Below are positions 32,688 to 41,059 of a DNA stretch of 64,000 bases, in pieces (positions within the stretch are counted from its first letter, which is position 1; every line of letters begins with the position of its first letter). The stretch comes from Roseomonas populi (GTDB lineage Bacteria > Pseudomonadota > Alphaproteobacteria > Acetobacterales > Acetobacteraceae). The stretch covers positions 124,001-188,000 of the forward strand of contig NZ_JANJOU010000007.1 in NCBI RefSeq assembly GCF_024594815.1, given 5' to 3'. Position numbers and translations under genes: made by a program. Below the pieces are notes generated by a model that was not told where the DNA came from, did no database searches, and saw nothing but the letters and a program-made list of their open reading frames with translations.

Positions 32688-33668
32688 ATGACCAAGCAGC
32701 CCTGGAAGCGCCGGGACGCGCTCCGCCTCGCCCTCCTCGGCGCCGCGGTTCCCACCCTGGCGCGTGCCCAGCCTGGCCGCGGCCCCGTCCGCCTCGTCGT
32801 GCCCTACGCGCCCGGCGGCACCAACGACGTCACCGCCCGCCTCCTCTCCGCCAGGCTGGGCGAAGGACTCGGCAGCACCTGCGTCATCGAGAACCGCTCC
32901 GGCGCCAGCGGCGCCATCGGCGCGCAGGAGGTCTCCCGCTCCACCCCGGACGGCCTCACGCTGCTCTACTCCAACGAGGTCCATCCCATCCTGAAGCTGG
33001 TGCAGCGCGGCGTGCCCTTCGACGCGCTGGCGGACTTCACCCCCGTCATCCGCACCGTCAGCATCCCCTACGTCCTCGTCGGCGGCGCCCGCTCCGACCG
33101 GCCGACGGACCCGCGCGCCCTGATCGAGGACGTGAAGCGCGCGCCCGCGCGCTACACCTTCGCCTGCTCCTCCCTCGGCTCCGTCGGCCACCTCGGTGCC
33201 GCGGCGCTCGGCCAGAAGCTCGGCATCGAGGCCACCACCGTCATCTATCGCGGCACCGGGCCCGCGGTGAACGACGTCATCTCCGGCGCCGTGCCCCTGA
33301 TGTTCGCCCCTGTCGGCGCCGTACTGCCGATGATCCAGGGCGGCCAGCTTCGCGCCTACGCGGTCACCGCTCCGAAGCGCCTCTCCTCCATGCCCGACAC
33401 CCCCGCCATGCCGGAGGTCGGCCAGCCCGACATGCTGTTCGAGGGCTGGTGCGGCATCTGGGGCCCGCGCGGCCTGCCGGAGGAGCGTGTCACGGCCGTG
33501 CACGCCGCCGCCCTCGGTGCCCTGAAGGACGCGGAGATCATCGCCCGCCTCGCCGCCATCGGCTGCGCGCCCATCGAGGAGAGCACGGCGGATTTCACGA
33601 AGCTCCTGGCCGCCGAGCAGGCGCGCGGCGCGGCCATCATCAAGGCCGCCGGCATCACCCCGGAGTGA
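32688..33668 (+). CDS. Bug/TctC-family binding protein of the aromatic island
   Basis: 326 residues from ATG 32688, preceded by GGGAGAG; ATG 32664, overlapping the upstream stop, is the alternative. The signal RRDALRLALLGAAVPTLARA is followed by Bug motifs VRLVVPYAPGGTNDVTARLL, IENRSGASGAIGAQEVSRS, TFACSSLGSVGHLGAAALG, VIYRGTGPAVNDVISGAV and FEGWCGIWGPRGLPEE. It should bind an aromatic or related carboxylate in the periplasm. No tripartite permease genes are in the cluster. The location between dehydrogenase and decarboxylase genes ties it to the same pathway. Confidence 0.93.
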   Translation: MTKQPWKRRDALRLALLGAAVPTLARAQPGRGPVRLVVPYAPGGTNDVTARLLSARLGEGLGSTCVIENRSGASGAIGAQEVSRSTPDGLTLLYSNEVHPILKLVQRGVPFDALADFTPVIRTVSIPYVLVGGARSDRPTDPRALIEDVKRAPARYTFACSSLGSVGHLGAAALGQKLGIEATTVIYRGTGPAVNDVISGAVPLMFAPVGAVLPMIQGGQLRAYAVTAPKRLSSMPDTPAMPEVGQPDMLFEGWCGIWGPRGLPEERVTAVHAAALGALKDAEIIARLAAIGCAPIEESTADFTKLLAAEQARGAAIIKAAGITPE

Positions 33669-33679
33669 GGGAGGCCACC

Positions 33680-33862
33680 ATGGCCCTGATCCGCATCGAA
33701 CCCGTGCGCGACGAGCGCACCGGCCTGTACTTCCTGGAAATCTACAACCCGCACGACGCACCCGCGCCCTTCGTCACCACGCAGCCGCGCTACGCCTCCG
33801 CAACCGCCGCGGAAACCGACCTGGTGGCCATCCTCGCCGCCGCCGCCAGCAGCGCACGCTAG
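33680..33862 (+). CDS. Unrecognised 60-residue protein in aromatic operon
   Basis: 60 residues from ATG 33680 with GGGAGG at good spacing, 11 bp after the Bug gene and 9 bp before the decarboxylase-like gene, so it is almost certainly translated. It starts MALIRIEPVRDERTGLYFLE, continues with IYNPHDAPAPFVTTQPRY and ends in an Ala/Ser-rich helix. The pattern of beta strands then helix suggests a small soluble alpha/beta protein. I recognise no family. It could be an assembly or regulatory partner of an enzyme in the operon. Confidence 0.7.
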   Translation: MALIRIEPVRDERTGLYFLEIYNPHDAPAPFVTTQPRYASATAAETDLVAILAAAASSAR

Positions 33863-33871
33863 GAGAACGTC

Positions 33872-34861
33872 TTGAACCCCCTCCGCCTCTCCCTCGCCAT
33901 CGGTGACTACGATCGAATCCGCCCGATCGCCGACGGCACCGTGCGCATCGACGGGGTGGATCCCGTCATGTCCATCCTCGACCCGGAGGAGATCTTCTTC
34001 CGCGCCTTCAAGTACGCCGATTTCGACATCTGCGAGCTCTCCCTGTCCTCGTACACGGTGAAGACCGCGAAGGGCGAAAGCCCCTACATCGCCGTTCCCG
34101 TCTTTCCCTCCCGCGCGTTCCGGCACACCTCCGTCTACATCCGCACGGATCGTGGCATCACGAAGCCGGAGGACCTGAGGGGCTGCCGGGTCGGCTTGCC
34201 CGAATACCAGCTCACCGCGAATGTCTGGGTGCGCGTCATCCTCGAGGAGTACGGCGTCCGCCCCGCCGACATCACCTGGGTCCGCGGCGGCTACGAGCAC
34301 CCCGGCCGCGAGGAGAAGATCGCCCTTCAGCTCCCCGCCGATGTTCGCCTGGAAAGCCTTCCCCCTGGCGCCACCATCTCCTCCGCGCTCGCCGATGGCA
34401 CCATCGACGCGGTGATCGGGCCCCGTGCCCCCTCCTGCTTCGAGCGTGGCGCACCGAATGTCGGCCGCCTCTGGTCCGACCCCGTCGCCGCCGCCTCCGA
34501 GTGGTACGGGAAGCACCGGATCTTCCCCATCATGCACGTCCTCGGGATCCGCAAGGACATCGCGGAAAGCCACCGCTACCTCCCCGGCGCCCTGGTGAAG
34601 GCGTTCGAGGAGGCGAAGTCCGTCGCCCTCGCCAAGCTGACCAACACTGCCGCCACGAAGGTCACGCTGCCCTTCGTGGAAGAGCGCCTGCAGCACGCCC
34701 GCTCGCTGATGGGCGACGATTTCTGGTCCTACGGGCTGGAGCCGAACCGCCACGGGCTGGACGTCTTCCTGGAGGCGCACCACGCCCAGGGCCTCTCCTC
34801 CCGCCGTCTGCGGCCGGAAGAGCTGTTCCACCCCGCCTCCCTCGAAGCCTTCCGCCTGTAG
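33872..34861 (+). CDS. 4,5-dihydroxyphthalate decarboxylase-like protein
   Basis: 329 residues from TTG 33872, with AGGAGA 5 bp upstream. Sequence blocks LSLAIGDYDRIRPIADGTVRI, FDICELSLSSYTVKTAKGESPYIAVPVFPSRAFRHTSVYIR, EDLRGCRVGLPEYQLTANVWVRVIL and GAPNVGRLWSDPVAAASEWY are those of the family annotated as 4,5-dihydroxyphthalate decarboxylase, which has a periplasmic-binding-protein-like fold but no signal peptide. It would convert 4,5-dihydroxyphthalate to protocatechuate, the last step before ring cleavage. Ring-cleavage genes are not in the window. A hairpin follows the stop. Confidence 0.9.
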   Translation: MNPLRLSLAIGDYDRIRPIADGTVRIDGVDPVMSILDPEEIFFRAFKYADFDICELSLSSYTVKTAKGESPYIAVPVFPSRAFRHTSVYIRTDRGITKPEDLRGCRVGLPEYQLTANVWVRVILEEYGVRPADITWVRGGYEHPGREEKIALQLPADVRLESLPPGATISSALADGTIDAVIGPRAPSCFERGAPNVGRLWSDPVAAASEWYGKHRIFPIMHVLGIRKDIAESHRYLPGALVKAFEEAKSVALAKLTNTAATKVTLPFVEERLQHARSLMGDDFWSYGLEPNRHGLDVFLEAHHAQGLSSRRLRPEELFHPASLEAFRL

Positions 34862-34870
34862 AACAGGCCG

Positions 34871-34899
34871 CTTGGCCCGGGCACGGGAGACGGGCCAAG
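34871..34899 (+). terminator. Terminator of the aromatic operon
   Basis: CTTGGCCCG (34871-34879) pairs perfectly over 9 bp with CGGGCCAAG (34891-34899), 11-base loop, starting 10 bp after the decarboxylase stop. There is no T-run. Confidence 0.5.
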
Positions 34900-35017
34900 A
34901 TCCGGGAAGCCCCCGCATCGCCGCCCTGCAAGCGGCGGACGGCGTGCGGATCGCGCAACGACCCGGCCGGAAGCAGGGCGAGGCGCTGCGGAACGGATGA
35001 GAACGGAGGAAACAGGG

Positions 35018-36103
35018 ATGAGAAGGACCTTCCTGCGCGGCGCCGCGCTGACCGCGGCGGTGGCGGCGCTGCCGGACGCTGCTCCGGCCCAGGGCACCGC
35101 GGCGCCGGCCGGCGCGCCCATGGCCGGCCCGGCCCCGGGGAAGGCGCCCATCACTCTCTCCGATTTCGGCTCCTTCCACGTCGGCGGGCGCGACTTCGTC
35201 ATCTCTGGCCAGCCGGCGCGGGAAGTCCTTTTCTCCCCCGGCGGCCAGCCCGCGCGCGTCGATCCCAACGGCACCTACGTGATCGGCGGCATGTACGCCG
35301 GCTACATGATCCCCTCGCCACAGCGCGGCCGCTTCCCACTGCTGATGTGGCACGGCGGCGGCCTGACGGGCGTCACCTGGGAGACGACGCCCGACGGGCG
35401 CGAGGGCTGGCAGCACTTCTTCCTGCGCCGCGGCTGGCCCGTCTACGTGTCCGACGCGACGGAACGCGGACGCTCGGGCTGGACGATGATCCCGGAGGCG
35501 ACTGGCGGCCAGCCTGTCTTCCTAACCGAGAACAACCCCTGGGAGCGCTTCCGCATCGGTGACGGCCCCGGCTCGCTCGCGCGGGGCACCACCCTGCCGG
35601 GTAACCAGTTCCCGGCAGATAAGGACAGCTACCGCAACTTCATGCGCCAGAACGTGCCGCGCTTCACCACGACCGACGAGCTGACCCTGGAATCCTACGG
35701 CGCCCTGCTGGACCGCGTGGGCCCGAGCGTGGTGCTGGTGCACAGCCAAGGTGGCTTCTTCGGCTGGCGCGCGGCACAGGAGAGGCCGGACAAGGTCCGC
35801 GCCCTCGTGCTGGTGGAACCGGCGGCGACCGGCGACATGGCGAAGGCCGCCGCGCTGAAGGACGTACCGATGCTCGTCCTCTACGGCGACTACATCGACG
35901 GCGACGCGCGCTGGCCGACCATCCGCGCCAACGGGGTGCGCTTTGCCGAGGCGATCCGCGCCGCCGGCGGCAGCGTGGATGTGGTGAACCTGCCGGAGCG
36001 CGGCATCCGCGGGAACAGCCACATGATCATGATGGACCGCAACAGCGATCAGGTCGCGGCCCTCGTCCAGGACTGGCTCGTGGCGAAGGGGCTGTGGGCC
36101 TGA
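35018..36103 (+). CDS. Exported alpha/beta hydrolase (esterase-like)
   Basis: 361 residues from ATG 35018 with GGAGG 8 bp upstream; ATG 34997 is an alternative. The signal MRRTFLRGAALTAAVAAL, cleaved near PAQG, sends it to the periplasm. The mature part has the alpha/beta-hydrolase core: oxyanion loop MWHGGGLTGVTWETTPDGREGWQ, nucleophile Ser in LVHSQGGFFGWRAAQERPDKV, and late His in GIRGNSHMIMMDRN. It resembles bacterial esterases of unassigned substrate. Lying just after the phthalate-type operon but behind a terminator, it might free the aromatic acid from an ester. That role is inference from location alone. Confidence 0.85.
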   Translation: MRRTFLRGAALTAAVAALPDAAPAQGTAAPAGAPMAGPAPGKAPITLSDFGSFHVGGRDFVISGQPAREVLFSPGGQPARVDPNGTYVIGGMYAGYMIPSPQRGRFPLLMWHGGGLTGVTWETTPDGREGWQHFFLRRGWPVYVSDATERGRSGWTMIPEATGGQPVFLTENNPWERFRIGDGPGSLARGTTLPGNQFPADKDSYRNFMRQNVPRFTTTDELTLESYGALLDRVGPSVVLVHSQGGFFGWRAAQERPDKVRALVLVEPAATGDMAKAAALKDVPMLVLYGDYIDGDARWPTIRANGVRFAEAIRAAGGSVDVVNLPERGIRGNSHMIMMDRNSDQVAALVQDWLVAKGLWA

Positions 36104-36375
36104 TCCGGAGCATCACCCGGCGACGGCTCCTCGCGGGCGGCGGGATGGGCGCGGTCCGGAGGAGGGTAGGGCGGGGGGCCTGAAGAGGTGGCGGGCGGCC
36201 CTCGCCCTTTCATGCCCCGTCCTCGGCCGAAGGACCCCAGGCCCTGCACCAGGCCCGCTGCCGTCCGACGGGCTGGCCGGGTTGCGCTGCAGCAGATGCC
36301 TCGCCTGATGCGTTGGCCCCTGGAAGGCCGGGCGGTCGTTCCGGTCGTTGGTGATACGCCAAACAGGGGACAGCA

Positions 36376-37347
36376 ATGAACCTCCTCCGTCGTTCATCCC
36401 GGCCAGCCCTGGCAGGCCGATCCCTGGCCTGGGCCGCCGGTGCCCTGGGCGCCCTTGCTCTCGTCAATCACCTCTTCGCGCGCAGGGCGGAGCGTCGGCA
36501 CCCACCGGGAGGCACCTTCATTGAGGTGGATGGCGTACGCCTGCACTACAGCGACCGGGGCACGGGGACCCCTGTCGTCTTGATCCACGGCAACATGGTG
36601 ACCGGGGATGACTACAACACCAGCGGCCTCGCCGAGCTCCTGCTCAAATCCCATCGTGTCATCATCTTCGACCGCCCGGGCTTCGGGTACAGCGAACGCC
36701 CCCGCGGGCGCGTGTGGGCGGCAGCCGAGCAGGCCGAGTTGCTCCACGGGGCCCTCCGCCAGCTCGGCATCGAGCGGCCCATCGTGGTCGGCCATTCCTG
36801 GGGGGCCATCGTCGCCCTCGCCCTTGCCGATCGCCACCCGGCCGATACCGCCGGCCTCGTGCTGCTGTCCGGGTACTACTTCTGGACCCTTCGACCGGAC
36901 GTATGGATGGTCAGCCTCGGCGCGGTTCCGGTTCTCGGGGATATCCTGCGCTACACCGTCTCGCCCATCTTCGGCTGGCTCACCATGCCGCTGGTGAAGC
37001 GGGCGCTGTTCTCGCCCGCAAGGATCACCAGGAGATTCGCGGGAGAGTTCTCGCCCGCCATGGCGCTGCGGCCATCCCAGATCCGCGCGACGGCGGCCGA
37101 CGGCGCCCTGATGATCCCCAGCGTCCTGGATCTTCGGCATCGCTACCCGATGCTCTCGATGCCGGTCACGATTATCGCCGGCGATGGCGATAAGGTGGTG
37201 TTCAAGCGGTCTGCGGAGCGGCTTCACCGCAGCATCAAGGGGAGCAATCTGCGGGTCGTGAAAGGCGCGGGGCACATGCTCCATCACCTTGAGCCTCGGC
37301 TCGTGGCAGGCGCCGTCGAGGCGATAGCCAAGCCTGACCAGATCTGA
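36376..37347 (+). CDS. Membrane-anchored alpha/beta hydrolase
   Basis: 323 residues. An N-terminal hydrophobic helix (about 12-32, LAGRSLAWAAGALGALALVN) probably anchors it in the inner membrane. Core motifs: HGNMVTGDDYNTSGLAELL oxyanion loop, DRPGFGYSERPRGRVW, nucleophile Ser in VVGHSWGAIVALALADRHP, acidic residue in IIAGDGDKVVF and His in KGAGHMLHHLEP. It belongs to the broad group with epoxide/ester hydrolases and C-C hydrolases. The 272 bp before it (36104-36375) show no gene. Substrate unknown; it need not belong to the aromatic island. Confidence 0.88.
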   Translation: MNLLRRSSRPALAGRSLAWAAGALGALALVNHLFARRAERRHPPGGTFIEVDGVRLHYSDRGTGTPVVLIHGNMVTGDDYNTSGLAELLLKSHRVIIFDRPGFGYSERPRGRVWAAAEQAELLHGALRQLGIERPIVVGHSWGAIVALALADRHPADTAGLVLLSGYYFWTLRPDVWMVSLGAVPVLGDILRYTVSPIFGWLTMPLVKRALFSPARITRRFAGEFSPAMALRPSQIRATAADGALMIPSVLDLRHRYPMLSMPVTIIAGDGDKVVFKRSAERLHRSIKGSNLRVVKGAGHMLHHLEPRLVAGAVEAIAKPDQI

Positions 37348-37571
37348 AACCGGGAGGGAAAGAAGCGACGAAGGCGTGTGAAACCTTCCTGAAGACCAAC
37401 CCGCACATGGGGATGGGGCTGCACAATCGCGTCGTGCAGCAGACCTTCCTCCTTTATGTCTGGGAGTTCGGCGGCAGCGGGGTGGAGGTGGCCCACGCCG
37501 GCACACGGCTGATCCCTAAGCTCGACTGGAATGCGATCACGTGGACGCGGGCGGGGGAGGGCCGGGCCTAA
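37338..37571 (+). pseudogene. Orphan coding remnant (C-terminal fragment?)
   Basis: A frame open from 37338 to TAA 37569-37571 has strongly G/C-biased third positions and a natural composition with phrases such as ETFLKTNPHMGMGLHNRVVQ and TFLLYVWEFGGSGVEVAHAG, ending LIPKLDWNAITWTRAGEGRA. Start candidates ATG 37407 and 37413 have no ribosome-binding site, and the upstream in-frame stop at 37335 overlaps the hydrolase end. It looks like the tail of a larger protein left by deletion, or a 54-residue gene. I do not recognise the family. Confidence 0.45.
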
Positions 37572-37594
37572 GGGCTCAAGACTATTGAGAGCCC
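37572..37594. terminator. Hairpin between remnant and CoA-ligase gene
   Basis: GGGCTC (37572-37577) pairs with GAGCCC (37589-37594), 11-base loop, directly after the TAA of the remnant and 50 bp from the end of the convergent ligase gene. It is a weak but well-placed terminator candidate. Confidence 0.4.
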
Positions 37595-37643
37595 CCACCC
37601 CCTCGGCGCGCCGCCGCTGCCCGGTCCCCTTCGTGGGTGTCCT

Positions 37644-38879
37644 TCAAGCCGGGACCGGGCGCGTGTCGTCCACCATGCGCCCGTCATTCGGCAGGGATCC
37701 CGGCGCGACCAGCACCACCTCCCCGCGCAACCCGGTGACGCTGCGGACCGCGTCGGCCAGCATCTCCCGCAACGCGGCGTCCTCCCGCGCCTCCGCGCGC
37801 AACTCCAGCCGATCCCCGGCCTCATCCGCCGAGACGACGAGGCGCAGGCGACCGATTGTGGGAAACTGCCGCGCCAGCGCCGCCACCATCTCCGGGCGCA
37901 CGAACAGGCCGCGAACCTTCGCCGCCTGATCGGCGCGGCCCATCCAGCCGCGGATGCGGGTATTGGTCCGGCCGCAAGGGCTGGTCCCCGGCATGATCGC
38001 CGAGAGATCGCCCGTGGCGAAGCGGATAAGCGGGTAGGCTTCGCCCAGGACGGTCACCACCACCTCGCCCACCTCGCCATCCGGCAGGGGATCACCAGTT
38101 CCCGGCCGGACGATCTCGACGATCACCTCCTCGTCCAGGATCAGGCCCTCGCGCGCCTCACTCTCATAGGCGATCATGCCGCACTCCGCGGTGGCGTAGG
38201 ACTGCAGCACCGTCAGTCCGCGGTCCCCGTACCACTGCCGCAGGGCGGGCAGGTAGGCGCCGCCGGAAACATGGCCGAAGCGCAGGGAGGACGTGTCCAG
38301 CCCCAGCGCGTCCGCCCGCTCCAGGATGATCCGCAGGAAATCCGGCGTGCCGCACCAGGCGCGCGGTCGCAGGCGGGCCATCGCCCCAGCCTGCGCATCC
38401 GTGTTTCCGGTGCCGGCGGGAATGACGGGGCAGCCCAGCGCTATCGCGCCGCCCTCCAGCATGAAGCCGGCAGGGGTGAAGTGGTAGGCGAAGCAGTTCT
38501 GCACCACGTTGCCAGCCCGCAGCCCCGTGGCATGCAGGGCGCGGGCGAAGCGGAAGGTGTCCGCCCCGCGCCCCTGCGGCTCATGGATCGGCCCGGGCGA
38601 GACGAAGATGCGAGCGAGCGAGCCCACCGGAACGCCGTTCAGCCCCGCGAAGGGCGGGTCCGCCGTCTGCGCCGCGATGAGGTCCGACTTGCGGGTTACG
38701 GGCAGCCTCGCCAGCGCCTCCCGCGACACCACGTCCTCCGGCGCCGTGCCTGAGAGACTGCGCGCGGCATGGGCCGATCCCGCGGCCGCACGAGCCAGCA
38801 GGAACGGAAGGCTCTCCATCAACTCCGCCTCGCGCCTTTCCGGCGAGCGGGTCTCCAGGTCGTCGAAGTGTCCGGTCAC
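37644..38879 (-). CDS. PaaK-like phenylacetate-CoA-ligase-family protein
   Basis: 411 residues from GTG 38879, which overlaps the LivF stop (GTGA). AMP-forming ligase core as in PaaK: SLARIFVSPGPIHEPQG (the P-loop-like segment is atypical), VVQNCFAYHFTPAGFMLEGG, PAGTGNTDAQAGAMARLRP, SYATAECGMIAYESE, a C-terminal GRADQAAKVRGLFVRPEMVAAL and the AMP-binding C domain. It probably activates an aryl or alkyl carboxylate as its CoA thioester in the cytoplasm. It is the last gene of the transporter operon, whose binding protein presumably delivers its substrate. Confidence 0.9.
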   Translation of the reverse strand: MTGHFDDLETRSPERREAELMESLPFLLARAAAGSAHAARSLSGTAPEDVVSREALARLPVTRKSDLIAAQTADPPFAGLNGVPVGSLARIFVSPGPIHEPQGRGADTFRFARALHATGLRAGNVVQNCFAYHFTPAGFMLEGGAIALGCPVIPAGTGNTDAQAGAMARLRPRAWCGTPDFLRIILERADALGLDTSSLRFGHVSGGAYLPALRQWYGDRGLTVLQSYATAECGMIAYESEAREGLILDEEVIVEIVRPGTGDPLPDGEVGEVVVTVLGEAYPLIRFATGDLSAIMPGTSPCGRTNTRIRGWMGRADQAAKVRGLFVRPEMVAALARQFPTIGRLRLVVSADEAGDRLELRAEAREDAALREMLADAVRSVTGLRGEVVLVAPGSLPNDGRMVDDTRPVPA

Positions 38880-39718
38880 AGCCAGCGCTTCCGCCGCTTG
38901 TAGGATTTAAGCCCGCGGAAGGATCGCCGGTCCGTCCCGTGCCCGCCGAGGTAGAATTCCTTCACGTCCTCATTCGAGGCGAGGTCCGCCGCCGTGCCGT
39001 CCAGCACCACCTTGCCTCCCTCCATGACGTAGCCGTAGTCCGCGACGGAGAGCGCCATGCGGGCGTTCTGCTCCACCAGCAGGATCGTCACGCCCAACTC
39101 CGCGTTGATGCGTCGAACGATGCTGAAAACCTCCTTCACCAGAAGCGGCGAGAGGCCCATCGAGGGCTCGTCCATGAGGATAAGCCTGGGCCGTGCCATC
39201 AGCGCGCGGCCGATCGCCAGCATCTGCTGTTCCCCGCCCGAAAGATAGCCAGCCAGCCCCGTGCGCTCCTTCAGGCGTGGGAAGAACTCGTAGACCATCT
39301 CGATGTCGCGTCGCACCTCGGCGTCCCGCCGCGTAAAGGCGCCGAGACGGAGGTTCTCCAGGCAGGTCATGTCGGAAATGATCCGGCGCCCCTCCATGAC
39401 CTGGAAGATGCCGCGCCGGACGATCTCGTGCGGGTCGATCCCGTCGATCCGTTCGCCCGCGAAGCGAACCTCGCCGCGCGTGACCTCGCCCTCCTCCGTC
39501 TTCAGCAGGCCGCTGATGGCCTTCAACGTGGTGGACTTGCCGGCGCCGTTGGCCCCGAGGAGAGCCACGATCTTCCCCTGCGGCACCGCGAGCGAGAGGC
39601 CGCGCAGCACCAGGATGACGTCGTTGTACACGACCTCGACGTTCGCCACCTCCAGCAGCGGTGGCGCGACCGCCGCGGCAGGGGAAGACGCGGGTTGCTG
39701 CGCGGCGTCCAACATCAC
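38876..39718 (-). CDS. HAAT ABC transporter ATPase, LivF type
   Basis: 280 residues; GTG 39718 overlaps the upstream stop, ATG 39715 is one codon later. Walker A GANGAGKSTTL, signature LSGGEQQMLAIGRAL, Walker B LILMDEPSMGLSPLL and switch His-region LLVEQNARMAL define an ABC ATPase, and the short ~235-residue core with FQVMEGRRIISDMTCLENLRLG is LivF-like. Beyond the core it has an N-terminal Ala/Pro extension and a basic tail (RSFRGLKSYKRRKRW). It pairs with the LivG-type ATPase encoded at the operon head to power import through the LivH/LivM pore. Confidence 0.95.
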   Translation of the reverse strand: MMLDAAQQPASSPAAAVAPPLLEVANVEVVYNDVILVLRGLSLAVPQGKIVALLGANGAGKSTTLKAISGLLKTEEGEVTRGEVRFAGERIDGIDPHEIVRRGIFQVMEGRRIISDMTCLENLRLGAFTRRDAEVRRDIEMVYEFFPRLKERTGLAGYLSGGEQQMLAIGRALMARPRLILMDEPSMGLSPLLVKEVFSIVRRINAELGVTILLVEQNARMALSVADYGYVMEGGKVVLDGTAADLASNEDVKEFYLGGHGTDRRSFRGLKSYKRRKRWL

Positions 39719-40998
39719 CAGCCCAGCAGCTCGCGCTTGCGCTCGAGCTCCACGGTGGTGACCGGCTCCAGCCGCATCGTGCCGGCTCGGATCAGGTCAC
39801 CGACGCTCCCCTGGGCGGTATCGCCCGTGACGACGGCGCGGTAGATAGCCACGCGCATCGTGCCGCGATGGTCGTCGGCGGTGAAGGTTGAAGGAGTGCA
39901 GACGCCCTCGAACCCTTTCGGCACCCAGTTGGCGCGCTCGTAGAAGCCCTTCTGGATGCGCTCGCCCGTCACCTGGCCACCATTGGCGGCGGCGGTGTCC
40001 ATCGCCTCCACCATCAGCATCGCCGCGCAGGCGCCGGCCAGGTAGTGCACGGGCCGGTAGGTGTTGCCGGCCGGGTCGGAGATGCGGCTGATCGCGCGGA
40101 TCGCCTCCATCCCCGGCGCGTCCTGGCCCGTGACGACCTGCGTGCGAACCGGGAAGACCACGCCGTTGGCGGCGGTGCCCGCGGCCTTCATCGCGTTCTC
40201 GTCCATGCCCCAGACATTGCCCATGAACTGCACCTGCACCCCCGCCGCCTGGCAGGCCCGCAGCACGGAGATGTTGGAGCCCGCCGTATTGCCGAGATAG
40301 GCGTAGTTCACGCCCTGCTGCTTCAGCGTCAGGCACTGCGCCGTGTAGTCGCCGGGGGCGAGGGCGAACTGGATGGCCGGCACCACGTCGAAGCCCAGCT
40401 CCCGCGCCATGGCCTCCCCCGCCTCCTTCGGCGAGTTCGGGTAGGGATGGTTGCCGCCCATATGGACGTATTTCGGCCGGCCCTGGCTGCCCTTCGCCTT
40501 CCAGTCATCGGCCGCCCAGCGCAGCATTCCCCGCAGCGCGTCGGAGTAGGAGGGGCCGAAGAAGAAGTTGTAGGGCGAGGCCTCCACGCCCGCGCGGCCC
40601 GACTTGCCGCCCGCATCGGTCAGCGCGGCGGAGTAGGAGCCGGAGATGAAGGGGATCTTGTCGCGATTGACGAAGCGCACCAGCGCCTCCGTGTCCGCCG
40701 TGCCCCAACCCTGGATGGCCACCACCCGCTCCCGGCCCGTCCAGGCCTGGTACTGGGAGACGGCGCGGGGTGCCTGGTAGCCGTAGTCGAAGCCCAGCAC
40801 GTTCAACTGCCGGCCGGCGATGCCCTGCCGGGTCTGGTTCACCCAGGCCAGCGTGTCCGCCACTCCCTGGCCATAGGGTACGCCGACATCCGAGGTGGCG
40901 CCGGAATTGTCCATCAGGTGCCCGACGGGGATGCGCTGCTGCGCGATTGCCGGCGCCGCCACCGCGATCGTCGCCGCCAGGGCGAGGAGTGCCTTCAT
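39715..40998 (-). CDS. HAAT ABC transporter substrate-binding protein
   Basis: 427 residues with a Sec signal (MKALLALAATIAVAAPAIAQ). The Peripla_BP_6 fold shows IPVGHLMDNSGATSDVGVPYGQGVADTLAWVN, QYQAWTGRERVVAIQGWGTADTEALVRFVN, KIPFISGSYSAALTDAGGK and QCLTLKQQGVNYAYLGNTAGSNISVL. This branch usually serves aromatic or fatty carboxylates rather than amino acids, in line with the two CoA-ligase genes of the operon. Periplasmic. Gene order places it between the LivM and LivF genes. Confidence 0.94.
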   Translation of the reverse strand: MKALLALAATIAVAAPAIAQQRIPVGHLMDNSGATSDVGVPYGQGVADTLAWVNQTRQGIAGRQLNVLGFDYGYQAPRAVSQYQAWTGRERVVAIQGWGTADTEALVRFVNRDKIPFISGSYSAALTDAGGKSGRAGVEASPYNFFFGPSYSDALRGMLRWAADDWKAKGSQGRPKYVHMGGNHPYPNSPKEAGEAMARELGFDVVPAIQFALAPGDYTAQCLTLKQQGVNYAYLGNTAGSNISVLRACQAAGVQVQFMGNVWGMDENAMKAAGTAANGVVFPVRTQVVTGQDAPGMEAIRAISRISDPAGNTYRPVHYLAGACAAMLMVEAMDTAAANGGQVTGERIQKGFYERANWVPKGFEGVCTPSTFTADDHRGTMRVAIYRAVVTGDTAQGSVGDLIRAGTMRLEPVTTVELERKRELLGW

Positions 40999-41059
40999 GC
41001 GTCCGTTTCCCTCTGTTGTTGCCGGCCGCTTTCCGCGGCTCGTGCCAATGCGTGTGGGC

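Noticed and set aside
36104-36375. Possible small gene between the two alpha/beta hydrolases
   Set aside because: The frames present are Arg/Pro-rich, lack ribosome-binding sites and resemble nothing known. Treated as intergenic.
37620-37659. 9-bp perfect inverted repeat CCCGGTCCC/GGGACCGGG with a 22-base loop
   Set aside because: The right arm lies inside the PaaK-like ligase coding region. The long loop and position make it a poor terminator; it is probably compositional.
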